Source of the DNA: Rhinopithecimicrobium faecis
GTDB lineage: Bacteria; Bacteroidota; Bacteroidia; Sphingobacteriales; Sphingobacteriaceae
Length of the DNA: 64,000 bases
Reading direction: 5' to 3'
NCBI GenBank assembly: GCA_017942165.1
Contig: JAGKSB010000004.1
Coordinates: 1 to 64,000 of the forward strand
Under the pieces are notes generated by a model. That model was not told the origin of the DNA. It did not search any database and was given only the letters and a program-made list of their open reading frames with translations. The position numbers were made by a program, and so were the translations under genes. Each line of letters begins with the position of its first letter. The stretch's first letter is position 1. This document shows, piece after piece, positions 17,581 through 27,037 of the stretch.

Positions 17581-18534
17581 ATGAAGTTACATTTAAAAAA
17601 ACCGCTCGCATTTTTCGATCTAGAAACTACAGGCGTAAATATTTCCGCAGACCGTATTGTTGAAATTTGTATTTTAAAAGTCAACCCGGATGCTACGGAA
17701 GAAGTATATACAAAAAAAATAAACCCAGGCATGCCTATTCCTGCGGAATCCTCTATGTTTCATGGTATCTACGATGAGGATGTAAAGGATATTCCTACAT
17801 TTAAAGAATATGCAGCAGAGATTGCCGAATTCTTAGGTGACGCCGATTTAGCAGGATACAACTCCAATAAATTTGATGTCCCTGTACTAATGGAAGAGTT
17901 CCTACGTGTGGGTGTACCATTTTCATTAGAAGGACGTTCATTTGTCGATGTGCAAAACATTTTCCACCAGATGGAACAACGTACGTTAAAGGCTGCCTAT
18001 AAATTCTACTGCAACGAAAGCTTAGTAAATGCCCATACAGCAGAGGCTGATGTGCGTGCTACCTATGAAGTGCTAAAAGCGCAGATTGATAAATATGAAG
18101 GGGTAACTTTTGAAGATAAGCATGGCAAGACATCGCAACCCGTGGTAAATGACGTCGAAGCTTTACACCAATTTACAAACTTAAGTAAGCCCGTAGATTT
18201 TGCTGGCCGCCTAGTATACAATGATGAGGGTATTGAAGTATTTTCATTTGGTAAACACAAGGGACGTGCTGTAACGGCGGTATTCGAAATGGAGCCTAGC
18301 TACTACGCATGGATGCAAAATGGGGATTTCCCATTATACACTAAGAAATGCTTAGAAAATCTTTGGAACCGCTATAAAGCGGAAAAAAAAGAAGTCCGTC
18401 AGACGGAAGCTACTTTTACGTCGGAAGATAAAAAACAAGCGAAGAAAGAGTTTCAAAAAGTGGAGAAAAAGGAACCTGCTAAAGCGATAACAAACGATAT
18501 GTTGCAGAACTTGCAGAATAAATTTTCAAATTAA
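17581..18534 (+). CDS. DnaQ-like 3'-5' exonuclease
   Basis: The protein starts at the ATG at 17581 (MKLHLKKPLAFFDLETTG); the frame is open to a TTG at 17563 but ATG fits the family better. FFDLETTG is ExoI with the metal-binding Asp and Glu, VPVLMEEFLR is near ExoII, and NAHTAEADVRATYEVL is ExoIII with the catalytic His and Asp. Residues 200-275 form the second conserved block (VFSFGKHKGR, YYAWMQNGDFP) found in Bacteroidota epsilon-like exonucleases. A Lys/Glu-rich tail follows. It probably acts in DNA proofreading or repair. trxB follows 22 bases after the stop. Confidence 0.85.
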   Translation: MKLHLKKPLAFFDLETTGVNISADRIVEICILKVNPDATEEVYTKKINPGMPIPAESSMFHGIYDEDVKDIPTFKEYAAEIAEFLGDADLAGYNSNKFDVPVLMEEFLRVGVPFSLEGRSFVDVQNIFHQMEQRTLKAAYKFYCNESLVNAHTAEADVRATYEVLKAQIDKYEGVTFEDKHGKTSQPVVNDVEALHQFTNLSKPVDFAGRLVYNDEGIEVFSFGKHKGRAVTAVFEMEPSYYAWMQNGDFPLYTKKCLENLWNRYKAEKKEVRQTEATFTSEDKKQAKKEFQKVEKKEPAKAITNDMLQNLQNKFSN

Positions 18535-18556
18535 AAAATAAGCTTAGAAATATATT

Positions 18557-19507
18557 ATGTCACAAGAAATAGAACATGTACAGTGTTTAATTATTGGTTC
18601 AGGCCCTGCAGGGTACACGGCAGCAATTTATGCCGCTCGTGCAGATCTTAAACCAGTAGTATATACAGGCTTAGTACCTGGAGGTCAGCTAACACAAACG
18701 ACAGAAATCGACAACTTCCCAGGCTATGCCAATGGTGTGCAGGGAACACAGATGATGGAAGACTTAAAGAACCAAGCGGAGCGTTTTGGTACGCAAGTAC
18801 GCTTTGGATACGCTACGAAAGTAGATTTCTCAGGTGTCGTAAAGCAGGTTGTAATTGATGGTAATAAGACCATTACTGCAGATACGGTAATTATCGCTAC
18901 GGGAGCTACAGCGAAGTGGTTAGGCTTGGAGTCTGAAGAGAAATATAACGGTTTTGGTGTTTCAGCATGTGCGGTATGTGATGGGTTTTTCTATAAAAAT
19001 CAAGAAATTGCAATCGTTGGAGCAGGGGATACGGCAGCGGAAGAAGCTACTTACTTAGCAAAATTATGCTCTAAGGTGCATATGCTCGTACGTCGTGATG
19101 AATTCCGTGCTTCTAAAGCGATGGTAAACCGTGTCCTGAATACGCCAAATATTGAAATTCATTACAACTCGGAAGCGCAAGAAATCTTAGGTGATGGACA
19201 GGTGGTTACAGGAGTACGTGTCGTGAATAATCAAACACAGGAAACGCAAGATCTTGATGTTACCGGATTTTTCGTAGCTATTGGCCATAAACCTAATACG
19301 GAATTATTCCAAGGTATCTTAGATATGGAAGAGTCGGGTTATCTAATTACAAAAGCGGATAGCACGCAAACAAATATCCCTGGTGTATTTGCTTGTGGTG
19401 ATGTGCAGGATCATGTGTTCCGTCAGGCGATTACTGCAGCAGGAACAGGATGTATGGCTGCTTTAGAAGCTGAGCGCTATATTGCTGCTTTAGCGGATGA
19501 AAATTAA
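18557..19507 (+). CDS. trxB: thioredoxin-disulfide reductase
   Basis: The 316-aa flavoprotein passes electrons from NADPH to thioredoxin in the cytoplasm. GSGPAGYTAAIYAAR (14-28) is the FAD-binding site, CAVCDG (138-143) is the redox-active CxxC, and GAGDTAAEEATYLA is the NADPH site. GVFACGDVQD near the C-terminus is the second FAD motif. Length and motif order are normal. It lies 22 bases after the exonuclease gene and ends at a strong terminator. Confidence 0.95.
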   Translation: MSQEIEHVQCLIIGSGPAGYTAAIYAARADLKPVVYTGLVPGGQLTQTTEIDNFPGYANGVQGTQMMEDLKNQAERFGTQVRFGYATKVDFSGVVKQVVIDGNKTITADTVIIATGATAKWLGLESEEKYNGFGVSACAVCDGFFYKNQEIAIVGAGDTAAEEATYLAKLCSKVHMLVRRDEFRASKAMVNRVLNTPNIEIHYNSEAQEILGDGQVVTGVRVVNNQTQETQDLDVTGFFVAIGHKPNTELFQGILDMEESGYLITKADSTQTNIPGVFACGDVQDHVFRQAITAAGTGCMAALEAERYIAALADEN

Positions 19508-19527
19508 GGCTATAATCTTTATAGTAG

Positions 19528-19566
19528 AAAAGCCTGTATCATGTGTATTGATACAGGCTTTTTTTT
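19528..19566. terminator. intrinsic terminator between trxB and rnhA
   Basis: The stem AAAAGCCTGTATCA / TGATACAGGCTTTT (14 bp, 7-base loop) continues into T8. It can serve both convergent genes and touches the end of rnhA. Confidence 0.92.
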
Positions 19567-20032
19567 ATAAACTATTCTTTTCCTCCATCTCATAGACGGA
19601 ATCTATTTTCCAATTAGCCTTATCCTTGGACGCGAAAACTGCCATCTGATCACAACGTTCATTCTGCGGATGTCCAGCATGCCCTTTCACCCAGACCAAC
19701 CTCACCTGATGCAATTTGTAGCTCGCCATTAAGCGGAGCCATAAATCTTTATTTTTCTTTCCCGCAAACCCCTTCTGCATCCAGCCATAAACCCACTTCT
19801 TATCAATAGCATCGATAAAATATTTAGAATCGGAAAATATGGTCACCTGCTGATTTAACTTTTTCAATGATTCCAAACCGATGATAACAGCCAATAGCTC
19901 CATACGGTTATTGGTGGTCTTTCGGAAGCCCTCATAGATCTCTTTATAGTAAGGTCCTGAACGCATCACTACACCGTAGCCTCCTGGGCCAGGGTTACCA
20001 GAAGATGCGCCATCTGTAAATATCTCAATCAT
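19565..20032 (-). CDS. rnhA: ribonuclease HI
   Basis: The 155-aa enzyme degrades RNA in RNA-DNA hybrids. EIFTDGASSGNPGPGGYG holds the first catalytic Asp, RMELLAVIIGLESL the Glu, FSDSKYFIDAI the second Asp and HPQNERCDQMA the last Asp, completing the DEDD site. VKGHAGHPQNE contains the conserved His loop. The length matches bacterial RNase HI. It is monocistronic and convergent with trxB. Confidence 0.95.
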   Translation of the reverse strand: MIEIFTDGASSGNPGPGGYGVVMRSGPYYKEIYEGFRKTTNNRMELLAVIIGLESLKKLNQQVTIFSDSKYFIDAIDKKWVYGWMQKGFAGKKNKDLWLRLMASYKLHQVRLVWVKGHAGHPQNERCDQMAVFASKDKANWKIDSVYEMEEKNSL

Positions 20033-20127
20033 TACACAAAGTTAAAGTTATTCCGCAAAATGTATCTTATAAGTTTGAAAATCTATTCTAAATACCTATT
20101 TTCAAGGATTATAAATCTTAGCCCACA

Positions 20128-21975
20128 ATGATAAAGAAATTTTTGATAAGCCTTGCTATTGGCGCGAGTTTTTGCACAAACGTTTTAGCGCAGAAAAAAT
20201 CACCAGAAATCAAGAAAATGGACTGGTTTGAAGATGCAAAACTAGGAATCTTCGTGCACTGGGGTATTTATTCTGTAGATGGCATTTCGGAATCATGGGC
20301 CTTCTTCAATAATTATATTAATCATACTAATTATATGAAGCAGCTGAATGGATTTACTGCGGCAAACTACAATGCCCAAGAATGGGTGAACTTAATCGAA
20401 CAGTCGGGAGCAAAATATACCGTTATCACGTCTAAGCACCATGACGGTGTATCGCTATGGGACTCCAAAGCGACACAAGCAATAACGACAAAGACTCATT
20501 CCGCGGCAAAGAAAGATGTGCTAACGCCATTTATGCAGGCGCTAGAAAAGACTTCCTTAAAGAAAGGAATCTATTTTTCACTGCCTGATTGGTCGCATCC
20601 CTTATATGATATAAACACTAAAACTAAGAAACGCTACGCAATTGAGAAAGAGCCCCAGCGATGGGATTCTTTCGTAACTTATTACCAACAGCAGCTAAAG
20701 GAATTATCTACGCAGTTTAAGCCCGATCTATTATGGTTTGATGGGGACTGGGAGCACACAGATACGGCATGGCGCTCGCAGGAAACGCAGCGCTTACTGC
20801 AGTCCTATAATCCCAATATAATTATCAACTCCCGCCTCAACCATTACGGAGATTATGAAACTCCAGAGCAAGGTGTGCCGGTATTGCGTCCTAAGTCCAA
20901 GTACTGGGAGCTGTGCTATACCATGAATGACTCTTGGGGATTTCAACACTTTGATAAGCACTATAAAACGCCCAATATGATTATCCGCACCTTAGCAGAC
21001 TGCATCAGCATGGGCGGAAATTTACTCTTAGATATCGGCCCACAGGAAGATGGCAGCATTCCTGCTCCACAGCGCGAAATTTTAAAAGCCTTGGGAACCT
21101 GGACTGCGAAGCATGCTAAGGCTGTCTATGGAACACGTGCAGGGATACCATTTTCCAATTTTCAGGGTAAATCAGCCTTATCTAAAGATCATAAGACATT
21201 GTTTCTATATCTTGAAGAGCAGAAAGAATCTGTGGAGCTCGCGGGCCTAAAATCTAAGATTAAGGATATCACTGTAGTAGGGGCGCCAGGAGCTAAGCTT
21301 TCCTACAAGAATATAGGTTATGAGAAAATACAAATAGATTTAGCAAAGGCTTCTTTTGACCCTAATGTCACCGTCGTAGCAGTAACACTGGAAGAACCTA
21401 TTCAATATAATAAGAACGTTAAGCCTACGGCGGAAAAATTAGAAAATGTCTTAAATGCGAATGCTGCAGATACACAGATTCACTTGCGTAGTTTAGTTGC
21501 TAATCTGCATGCGGGATCAAATTTACTTGTTAATTCAGGACTTACTTCAGATGGCTTAAACCTAAAATCTCCGCTAGCAAATGCTAAAAACACAACAATA
21601 AAGGAATGGATCTCAAAACATGCTGAGGCCTTAGACGCTACCACAGCGGGTTTGCCTGATGGGCATTATACAGGTCATTCAGCCTTGTCTGCTGACCGCC
21701 AAACGCTTTATTTATTCGTCGAGGGACAGCCTACGGGAGACCTCGCGCTTAAGGGATTGAAAAATAATATTGCACGTATACGCATCGTAGGTGAGGGAAG
21801 CATGCTACAGCATCAGCTGTTTAATAAATTGTATTGGTCGCCTATTCCTGGTATTGCCTATATCAACCTACCTAAGGAACGCTTAGACAAGCATATGACC
21901 GTAGTAGCAGTCCTGCTGGATAAGCCATTGGAGCTCTACAGGGAAGATGTAGGAGCGATAGAATCAAATTTATAG
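20128..21975 (+). CDS. alpha-L-fucosidase (GH29), secreted
   Basis: The 615-aa protein has a signal peptide ending near NVLAQ. The GH29 catalytic domain (about 28-325) shows DAKLGIFVHWGIYSV, KHHDGVSLWDS and PDLLWFDGDWE with Asp205 as the predicted nucleophile. It should release alpha-L-fucose from glycans in the periplasm or outside. After the catalytic domain there are two similar segments, about 325-428 and 495-605. Each begins with (T/S)KHA and shares KSALS..(K/R)QTL(F/Y)L, GLK..I..I.(V/I)VG and VTVVAV-like strands, so the C-terminal beta-sandwich seems to be duplicated. The gene is followed 13 bases later by a small lipoprotein gene. Confidence 0.9.
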   Translation: MIKKFLISLAIGASFCTNVLAQKKSPEIKKMDWFEDAKLGIFVHWGIYSVDGISESWAFFNNYINHTNYMKQLNGFTAANYNAQEWVNLIEQSGAKYTVITSKHHDGVSLWDSKATQAITTKTHSAAKKDVLTPFMQALEKTSLKKGIYFSLPDWSHPLYDINTKTKKRYAIEKEPQRWDSFVTYYQQQLKELSTQFKPDLLWFDGDWEHTDTAWRSQETQRLLQSYNPNIIINSRLNHYGDYETPEQGVPVLRPKSKYWELCYTMNDSWGFQHFDKHYKTPNMIIRTLADCISMGGNLLLDIGPQEDGSIPAPQREILKALGTWTAKHAKAVYGTRAGIPFSNFQGKSALSKDHKTLFLYLEEQKESVELAGLKSKIKDITVVGAPGAKLSYKNIGYEKIQIDLAKASFDPNVTVVAVTLEEPIQYNKNVKPTAEKLENVLNANAADTQIHLRSLVANLHAGSNLLVNSGLTSDGLNLKSPLANAKNTTIKEWISKHAEALDATTAGLPDGHYTGHSALSADRQTLYLFVEGQPTGDLALKGLKNNIARIRIVGEGSMLQHQLFNKLYWSPIPGIAYINLPKERLDKHMTVVAVLLDKPLELYREDVGAIESNL

Positions 21976-21988
21976 CTACCTTTGATCC

Positions 21989-22450
21989 ATGATTAAGAAA
22001 TGGATAGTTATGCTTGGCTTTGGGGGATTGTTGGTTTCCTGTGATTCGGAATCAGCAATCTCTGCAGCTACAGCTCAGCGTACAGACTCCCTCGTAAATG
22101 AGGTGCTGTCGGGAAGATTGCCGCTGAAAACATTAGCGGAGTCGAAGGAGTTTATGTATTTCGATCGGAAGTATTTATCGGAGGAAAACCTCGATTTATC
22201 GAAGCCCGATTTCCCGAAAGAGGATAAGGTTCGCATTCAAGTTGTAGCCTATCGGATTTTTAAAGCTGTAAAACTACAAGATAACCAGTATGTTGTCAGC
22301 GCAGCGAAGGGGGCGGATTTGCATATTCCGCAAACGCTATTTTCTGCTTATCGCAATTCCCTGGAAAATGGAAACGCTGCAGCAAGAAAACCTGGTGCTG
22401 CACCTTTAAGTTATCCCATAAATTTTCAAGATTCTGTATTAACTTGGTAG
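21989..22450 (+). CDS. small lipoprotein of unknown function
   Basis: The 153-aa product has a lipoprotein signal (GGLLVSC, Cys18). The rest is mixed alpha/beta with KVRIQVVAYRIFKAVKL in the middle and no motif I recognise. It starts 13 bases after the fucosidase stop, so the two are probably co-transcribed. The stop codon lies inside the terminator stem. Confidence 0.6.
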   Translation: MIKKWIVMLGFGGLLVSCDSESAISAATAQRTDSLVNEVLSGRLPLKTLAESKEFMYFDRKYLSEENLDLSKPDFPKEDKVRIQVVAYRIFKAVKLQDNQYVVSAAKGADLHIPQTLFSAYRNSLENGNAAARKPGAAPLSYPINFQDSVLTW

Positions 22451-22478
22451 TCTATTTTTTTTAGACTACCTTTTTTTT
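22446..22478. terminator. intrinsic terminator overlapping the lipoprotein stop codon
   Basis: GGTAGTCTA / TAGACTACC forms a 9-bp stem with a T-rich loop, followed by T8. The TAG stop (22448-22450) is within the left arm. The peroxidase gene on the other strand ends in the T-run. Confidence 0.85.
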
Positions 22479-23607
22479 ATCGTGGCAGTTGTGGCTGATC
22501 CATTCTTCTGGGAATGGACGTTAGGCCGTTTAAAAATGCGATAATAGCCTGCTGCTCAACAGCCGTTAGGTGCAATACTTTCAGTTTTTCATCCGACTTC
22601 GGCCACAGGGGATCTTTCGCTTGTGTGGCATTAGGGATTACTGATGGCATGCCTACATTATAATTCTGAATAAGGGCCTGCACATCATTGAAAATTCCAT
22701 TATGCATCCAAGGGCCTGTACGCAAGGCATTACGTAATGTCGGGGTCTTAAATTTCCCTACATCAGCAGGGTTTTTCGTGAAATTGTAAAGGCCAAGGTC
22801 TTCAAAACGTGGGTTTTTATAATTTGTAAGACCTAAATTATGAAAACTGTTATCGGTAAAAAAGGCGCCCTGATGGCAGTTTATACAACGTGCCTTCGTT
22901 CTAAATAGATGGAGACCATGGATTTGCTGATCTGTAAGTGCTTGGTATTCGCCAATTAGAAAATTGTCGAACGCTGATTTTCGGGAGCTTATAGACTTCT
23001 GGAAAATAACAATCGCCTCTAAGACACGGTCTAAATTAATGTTGCTATCTCCAAAGGCTTTTTGAAAATAGGGTACATACCCTGAAATACGCTCTAATTT
23101 TCCCGGTATAAGCTGTGGATCTTGATTCATCTCCGTGGGGTTGGAAATAGATTCTATCGCTTGAGCCTTCATATCTGCGGCACGCCCGTCCCAAAAGAAG
23201 GTCTTTTGAGCCCATGAATTTTCTATAGTAGGGGTGTTCCTGTTGGTCGTTTGGTGGTCATGCCCCAGGGAAACGCGTCTTCCATCCGTCCAGTTTAAAT
23301 CGGAGCTGTGACAACTAGCGCAGGAAATTTGATTGGACCCTGAAAGGCGTGGATCGTGAAAAAGTAATCTCCCAAGAATAATCTGATCCTGTAGTTTTAT
23401 CGTATTAAATGGTGAACTAGGAAGCTGCGCCAACTCCTCAAAATTAGTCCAATCATCTACCGTAGGCTTAGGCCATTTCTCCGAAGACTGACTGTAGACC
23501 TTTCGTAAGCTTTCTGTAGGAATATCCTCCGTAGATTCAGGATTATGATAAGCAGAATTTAAAAATGCAAAGCAAATAACTGTAGATAGTATTCCATAGA
23601 TGCGCAT
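22477..23607 (-). CDS. di-haem cytochrome c peroxidase
   Basis: The 376-aa protein has an N-terminal hydrophobic export signal and two haem c motifs, CASCH (96-100) and CINCH (241-245). GRLLFHDPRLSG, KTFFWDGRAADM and the C-terminal TPTLRNALRTGPWMHNG blocks are typical of bacterial di-haem peroxidases (CCP/MauG superfamily). The likely role is periplasmic reduction of H2O2 with electrons from a cytochrome. Unlike the copy at 15155-16144 no MbnP gene adjoins it and no lipobox is seen. It is monocistronic. Confidence 0.88.
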   Translation of the reverse strand: MRIYGILSTVICFAFLNSAYHNPESTEDIPTESLRKVYSQSSEKWPKPTVDDWTNFEELAQLPSSPFNTIKLQDQIILGRLLFHDPRLSGSNQISCASCHSSDLNWTDGRRVSLGHDHQTTNRNTPTIENSWAQKTFFWDGRAADMKAQAIESISNPTEMNQDPQLIPGKLERISGYVPYFQKAFGDSNINLDRVLEAIVIFQKSISSRKSAFDNFLIGEYQALTDQQIHGLHLFRTKARCINCHQGAFFTDNSFHNLGLTNYKNPRFEDLGLYNFTKNPADVGKFKTPTLRNALRTGPWMHNGIFNDVQALIQNYNVGMPSVIPNATQAKDPLWPKSDEKLKVLHLTAVEQQAIIAFLNGLTSIPRRMDQPQLPR

Positions 23608-23985
23608 AACAAAATAGCGTGTTTTTCGTAAAATTTATTAAAGCGCTACAAAGATAAGATTTTTATAAAGAATACTAAGACCTTGATAATTAACTTTTAG
23701 GAAACTTCAATTGTGCGGAAAAATTGCCTCGCGCAAGTTGATTTTGTCTTAAATTGATAGCCAAATTAAATTCTGTTGACAAAGCTAACTTACTGATTAA
23801 TAGTAGTTAAGTGTCTTTTAGTGAGGAGGGAGGTTTACCTACAATATGCTGTATAACGGGGGAATAATAGAAAATATATTTTATCTCAATAAAAAGCGCT
23901 AAAAATCAACCAAATAAAATTCTGTTTCAGAGATTATAAATAACTATTTGATTGATTTCTAGCTACTTGAGTTTTTTATATAAAC
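23608..23985. other. 378-bp gap without a recognisable gene
   Basis: This AT-rich gap lies between the peroxidase start (minus) and the end of a small minus-strand gene. It must hold the peroxidase promoter, but I see no consensus -7 box, repeat or ORF that I can support. Confidence 0.6.
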
Positions 23986-24234
23986 TTAAGATTCATACCT
24001 ATTATAGGCTTCGATAAAACTTTGACGCATGGTATTAAACTGTTCTACCACCTGATTAATAAACGCTTCATCTAATAATTCGAATACGCCATTCACGCCG
24101 CCAACAACATCTGTTTCCGCAATCTTGAAAGATTGTTCTAAGGTTCCTTGTTCAAATTTTATTATAAACTTTTGGTTCATACCAAAAATAGATATTTTAC
24201 AAGCTGGGTGTGGTAACTCGGCAATTATTCTCAT
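23986..24234 (-). CDS. small conserved-looking protein, unknown
   Basis: The 82-aa protein reads as a compact alpha/beta domain (KISIFGMNQKFIIKFEQGTL, then a helical tail FINQVVEQFNTMRQSFIEAYNRY). I do not recognise a family. It starts shortly downstream of the gdhA terminator, so it is probably transcribed on its own. Confidence 0.5.
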   Translation of the reverse strand: MRIIAELPHPACKISIFGMNQKFIIKFEQGTLEQSFKIAETDVVGGVNGVFELLDEAFINQVVEQFNTMRQSFIEAYNRYES

Positions 24235-24260
24235 GATCTATATTCTTTGTGCAAAGAAAC

Positions 24261-24301
24261 AAAAAAACGCCCGAAAATTCAATAAAGAATTTCGAGCGTT
24301 T
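24261..24301 (-). terminator. gdhA terminator
   Basis: On the minus strand an AAACGCTCGAAATTC-like arm pairs with its near-complement across a short loop, with one wobble and one bulge, and is followed by T7. Confidence 0.8.
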
Positions 24302-24321
24302 CCCTTAAGTTTACTTTTAGA

Positions 24322-25656
24322 TTAAACGATACCTTGTGCTTGCATCGCGGAAGCTACCTTTACAAAGCCACCGATATTTGCACCTTTTAGGTAATTTGTA
24401 TGTCCACATTCTTGCTTTCCATAACGGACACAAGTTTTGTGTATATTAATCATAATCTGCTTTAAGTTGCTATCTACGAGCTCCGAAGTCCATTGCTGAC
24501 GCGTGGAGTTTTGAGACATCTCTAAGCCTGATACTGCTACACCTCCGGCATTTGCAGCTTTTCCTGGTGCGAAAGCGATCTTCGCAGCATGGAAGCTGGC
24601 AATAGCTTCTGCTGTTGAAGGCATATTGGCTCCTTCAGCAACAATCTTACACCCCTGAGCGATTAATGTTTCCGCATCGTCACCTGTCAATTCATTCTGT
24701 GTAGCACACGGAAGGGCAATATCACATTGGAATTTCCATGGCTTCTCACCAGCATGGTAGCTCGCGGATTTATATTTTTCAGCAAAGGCCGCTAAATTAC
24801 GTCCCAGTTTACTGATGTAATCTAATTTTTCTATAGTGAATCCATCTTGATCATAGATGGTACCTTGGCTGTTCGAGAGTGTAAGGACTTTAGCTCCTAA
24901 ATGAATCGCTTTCTCTGCAGCGTAATAGGCCACATTTCCCGCGCCCGAGATACACACTGACTTCCCTTTAAAAGTGTCATTATGTTCCTCCAAAATACAT
25001 TCTACAAAATATAATAAGCCGTATCCCGTAGCTTCAGGGCGGATATAAGAACCTCCCCAATTGCTGCCTTTACCAGTAAGTACCCCTGTAAAATTATTTT
25101 GAAGTCTTTTATATTGACCAAATAGGAAGCCTATCTCACGTCCACCAACACCGATATCACCTGCAGGAACATCCGTTTCCGCACCAATATGACGGTATAA
25201 TTCCGTCATAAAACTTTGGCAAAACCGCATAATCTCCATATCAGATTTCCCCTTAGGGTTAAAATCTGAACCCCCTTTACCACCACCAATTGGGAGGCCA
25301 GTCAAGCTGTTTTTAAATACTTGCTCAAAAGCTAAAAACTTCAGGATACTTAAGTTTACCGAAGGATCAAAACGTAATCCTCCTTTGTAGGGACCAATTG
25401 CTGAATTCATCTGAACGCGGTATCCACGGTTAATTTGAACTTCGTTTTTATCGTTTAACCAAGTTACACGGAAAGATATAACGCGTTCCGGTTCGACGAT
25501 ACGTTCTAATATTTTAGCATCCGCTAATGCTGGATGATATTCTTCAATAAAAGGAATTAAATCTTCTGTTACTTCTTTTACAGCTTGTAAAAATTCCGGC
25601 TCATTTGGGTTTCGTGCTTCAACGTATTTTACGAAGGATTCAAACTTCTCTGACAT
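24322..25656 (-). CDS. gdhA: NADP-type glutamate dehydrogenase
   Basis: The 444-aa enzyme interconverts 2-oxoglutarate plus ammonium and glutamate. The hexameric small-type GDH pattern is clear: YKGGLRFDPSVNLSILKFL, LPIGGGKGGSDFNPKGKSD with the catalytic Lys, DVPAGDIGVGGREIG and the Rossmann segment VCISGAGNVAYYAAEKA. Length is normal. The NADP preference is an inference from the family. It is a single gene with its own terminator. Confidence 0.95.
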   Translation of the reverse strand: MSEKFESFVKYVEARNPNEPEFLQAVKEVTEDLIPFIEEYHPALADAKILERIVEPERVISFRVTWLNDKNEVQINRGYRVQMNSAIGPYKGGLRFDPSVNLSILKFLAFEQVFKNSLTGLPIGGGKGGSDFNPKGKSDMEIMRFCQSFMTELYRHIGAETDVPAGDIGVGGREIGFLFGQYKRLQNNFTGVLTGKGSNWGGSYIRPEATGYGLLYFVECILEEHNDTFKGKSVCISGAGNVAYYAAEKAIHLGAKVLTLSNSQGTIYDQDGFTIEKLDYISKLGRNLAAFAEKYKSASYHAGEKPWKFQCDIALPCATQNELTGDDAETLIAQGCKIVAEGANMPSTAEAIASFHAAKIAFAPGKAANAGGVAVSGLEMSQNSTRQQWTSELVDSNLKQIMINIHKTCVRYGKQECGHTNYLKGANIGGFVKVASAMQAQGIV

Positions 25657-25874
25657 TTTTTATAATTATGGTGTTTAGTGTATTTCGAAATTACAACTTT
25701 TTAAACAAAAAAGTGAATAAATTTTATATTTTTTAATTGAATAGCCAAGTAGTTAAATATTTGGCAACTTTAGATAAATATATGACTACAGGCTACAATT
25801 TAGTTTTACGAGATATTGCATTTTTAAAATTGTATAAGCATACATAGGCATTAAGGTTTAAGAACGATCTTTTG

Positions 25875-25882
25875 TATATTTG
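25875..25882 (+). promoter_or_regulatory. TAnnTTTG -7 box of ybaK
   Basis: TATATTTG, directly preceded by TTTG, lies 38 bases before the ATG at 25921. Confidence 0.45.
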
Positions 25883-25920
25883 GTGTAATAGGACAATGAC
25901 AATTTATTAAAATAAAGCCG

Positions 25921-26388
25921 ATGTCTAAGAAAACGAACGCCGTAAGGATACTTGAGCAAGCAGCATTCCCCTTTAGACTTCAAGAATATGAGGTCACGGA
26001 GGATCTTTCCGCTCTTCATGTTGCTGAGCAGTTAGGGATTTCTCTGCAAGGGATTTATAAGACTTTGGTCCTTCAGGCCAATACCAAAGAATTTATCGTT
26101 GCCGTCATTGCTGCTGATGCACAGTTGGATTTAAAGAAAATGGCGCAAGCGGTAGCTGTAAAGAATTGTGCTATGCTTCCGCTAGCGGATTTACTGAAAA
26201 TTACGGGATATATGCGTGGTGGATGTTCGCCTATAGGCATGAAAAAACTATTGCGCACAGTGATCGATAGCAGCGCTGAGAGCTTAGCGGAGTTTACGAT
26301 TTCTGGAGGCAGGAGAGGGCTCCAAATAATCATGAATCCAAAAAATTTGGGCACGCTGATTCACGCTAAATTTGATGCAATTGTGTAA
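25921..26388 (+). CDS. ybaK: Cys-tRNA(Pro) deacylase YbaK/EbsC family
   Basis: The 155-aa protein matches the YbaK family, which hydrolyses cysteine mischarged on tRNA-Pro. It starts with KTNAVRILEQAAFPFRLQEY, and carries VAEQLGISLQGIYKTLVL with the conserved Lys, GYMRGGCSPIGMKK and the SGGRRGLQI strand with its Gly-rich loop. Length is standard. It stands alone, convergent with the HD-domain gene. Confidence 0.9.
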   Translation: MSKKTNAVRILEQAAFPFRLQEYEVTEDLSALHVAEQLGISLQGIYKTLVLQANTKEFIVAVIAADAQLDLKKMAQAVAVKNCAMLPLADLLKITGYMRGGCSPIGMKKLLRTVIDSSAESLAEFTISGGRRGLQIIMNPKNLGTLIHAKFDAIV

Positions 26389-26434
26389 GTGATGCAATTG
26401 TTTAAGGTGAATTGGAGTGCCCAAAATAACAATA

Positions 26435-27028
26435 CTATTCTTTTTTTAAAATACCTTTTGCAACACTTTCATTTAGCAACTGTTCAGCATATTCCCAAAT
26501 GGTTTCAGAACCTTCTTTCATAATTTTTTTCTTTTCATATACTTTTTGGTAGGGCACTTGGTATTCACTCCATGTTCCTCCTTGATTAGAAGCGTTCTGT
26601 AATAGGGGTTCCAAGCGATCCATGGTTCTGGCGAATTTAGCTTCAGCAGTTTTACCCTCCTCAAACTCCTCCCAAATAGCTATAAAATGTGCCGCTTGAT
26701 CAGCGGGCAATAGACCAAAAATACGTTTTGCCGCCTCAAATTCTTCTGCTGTATTTGTGTGATCCTTCGCTGTATCATATATAAAGGTATCTCCGGCATC
26801 GATTTCAACGATATCGTGTATTAACACCATTTTTATAACTTTAAGTATATCTACTGTGGAATTAGCGTGTGCCGAAAGGACAATGGCCATAACGGCAAGA
26901 TGCCAGCTATGTTCGGCATCATTCTCGGGGCGATCGCTATTAATCAATTTTGTCTTACGCTGAATATATTTCAGTTTATCAATTTCTTTAATAAAATTGA
27001 TTTGTTTTAAAAGGTCTTCACTAACCAT
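26435..27028 (-). CDS. HD-domain phosphohydrolase (YfbR/HDDC2-like)
   Basis: The 197-aa protein has the metal ligands of a short HD domain: ENDAEHSWHLAVMAI (first His), VLIHDIVEIDAGD (HD pair) and FARTMDRLEPLLQN (last Asp). This pattern fits the YfbR/HDDC2 group, several of which are 5'-deoxynucleotidases. The exact substrate is not shown. The short membrane-protein gene ends nine bases upstream, so the two may be co-transcribed. Confidence 0.8.
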   Translation of the reverse strand: MVSEDLLKQINFIKEIDKLKYIQRKTKLINSDRPENDAEHSWHLAVMAIVLSAHANSTVDILKVIKMVLIHDIVEIDAGDTFIYDTAKDHTNTAEEFEAAKRIFGLLPADQAAHFIAIWEEFEEGKTAEAKFARTMDRLEPLLQNASNQGGTWSEYQVPYQKVYEKKKIMKEGSETIWEYAEQLLNESVAKGILKKE

Positions 27029-27037
27029 TGTATGCTG

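Noticed and set aside
22477-23607. Second di-haem peroxidase considered as another MbnH
   Set aside because: No MbnP gene is adjacent and it is monocistronic, so an ordinary cytochrome c peroxidase is the simpler call.
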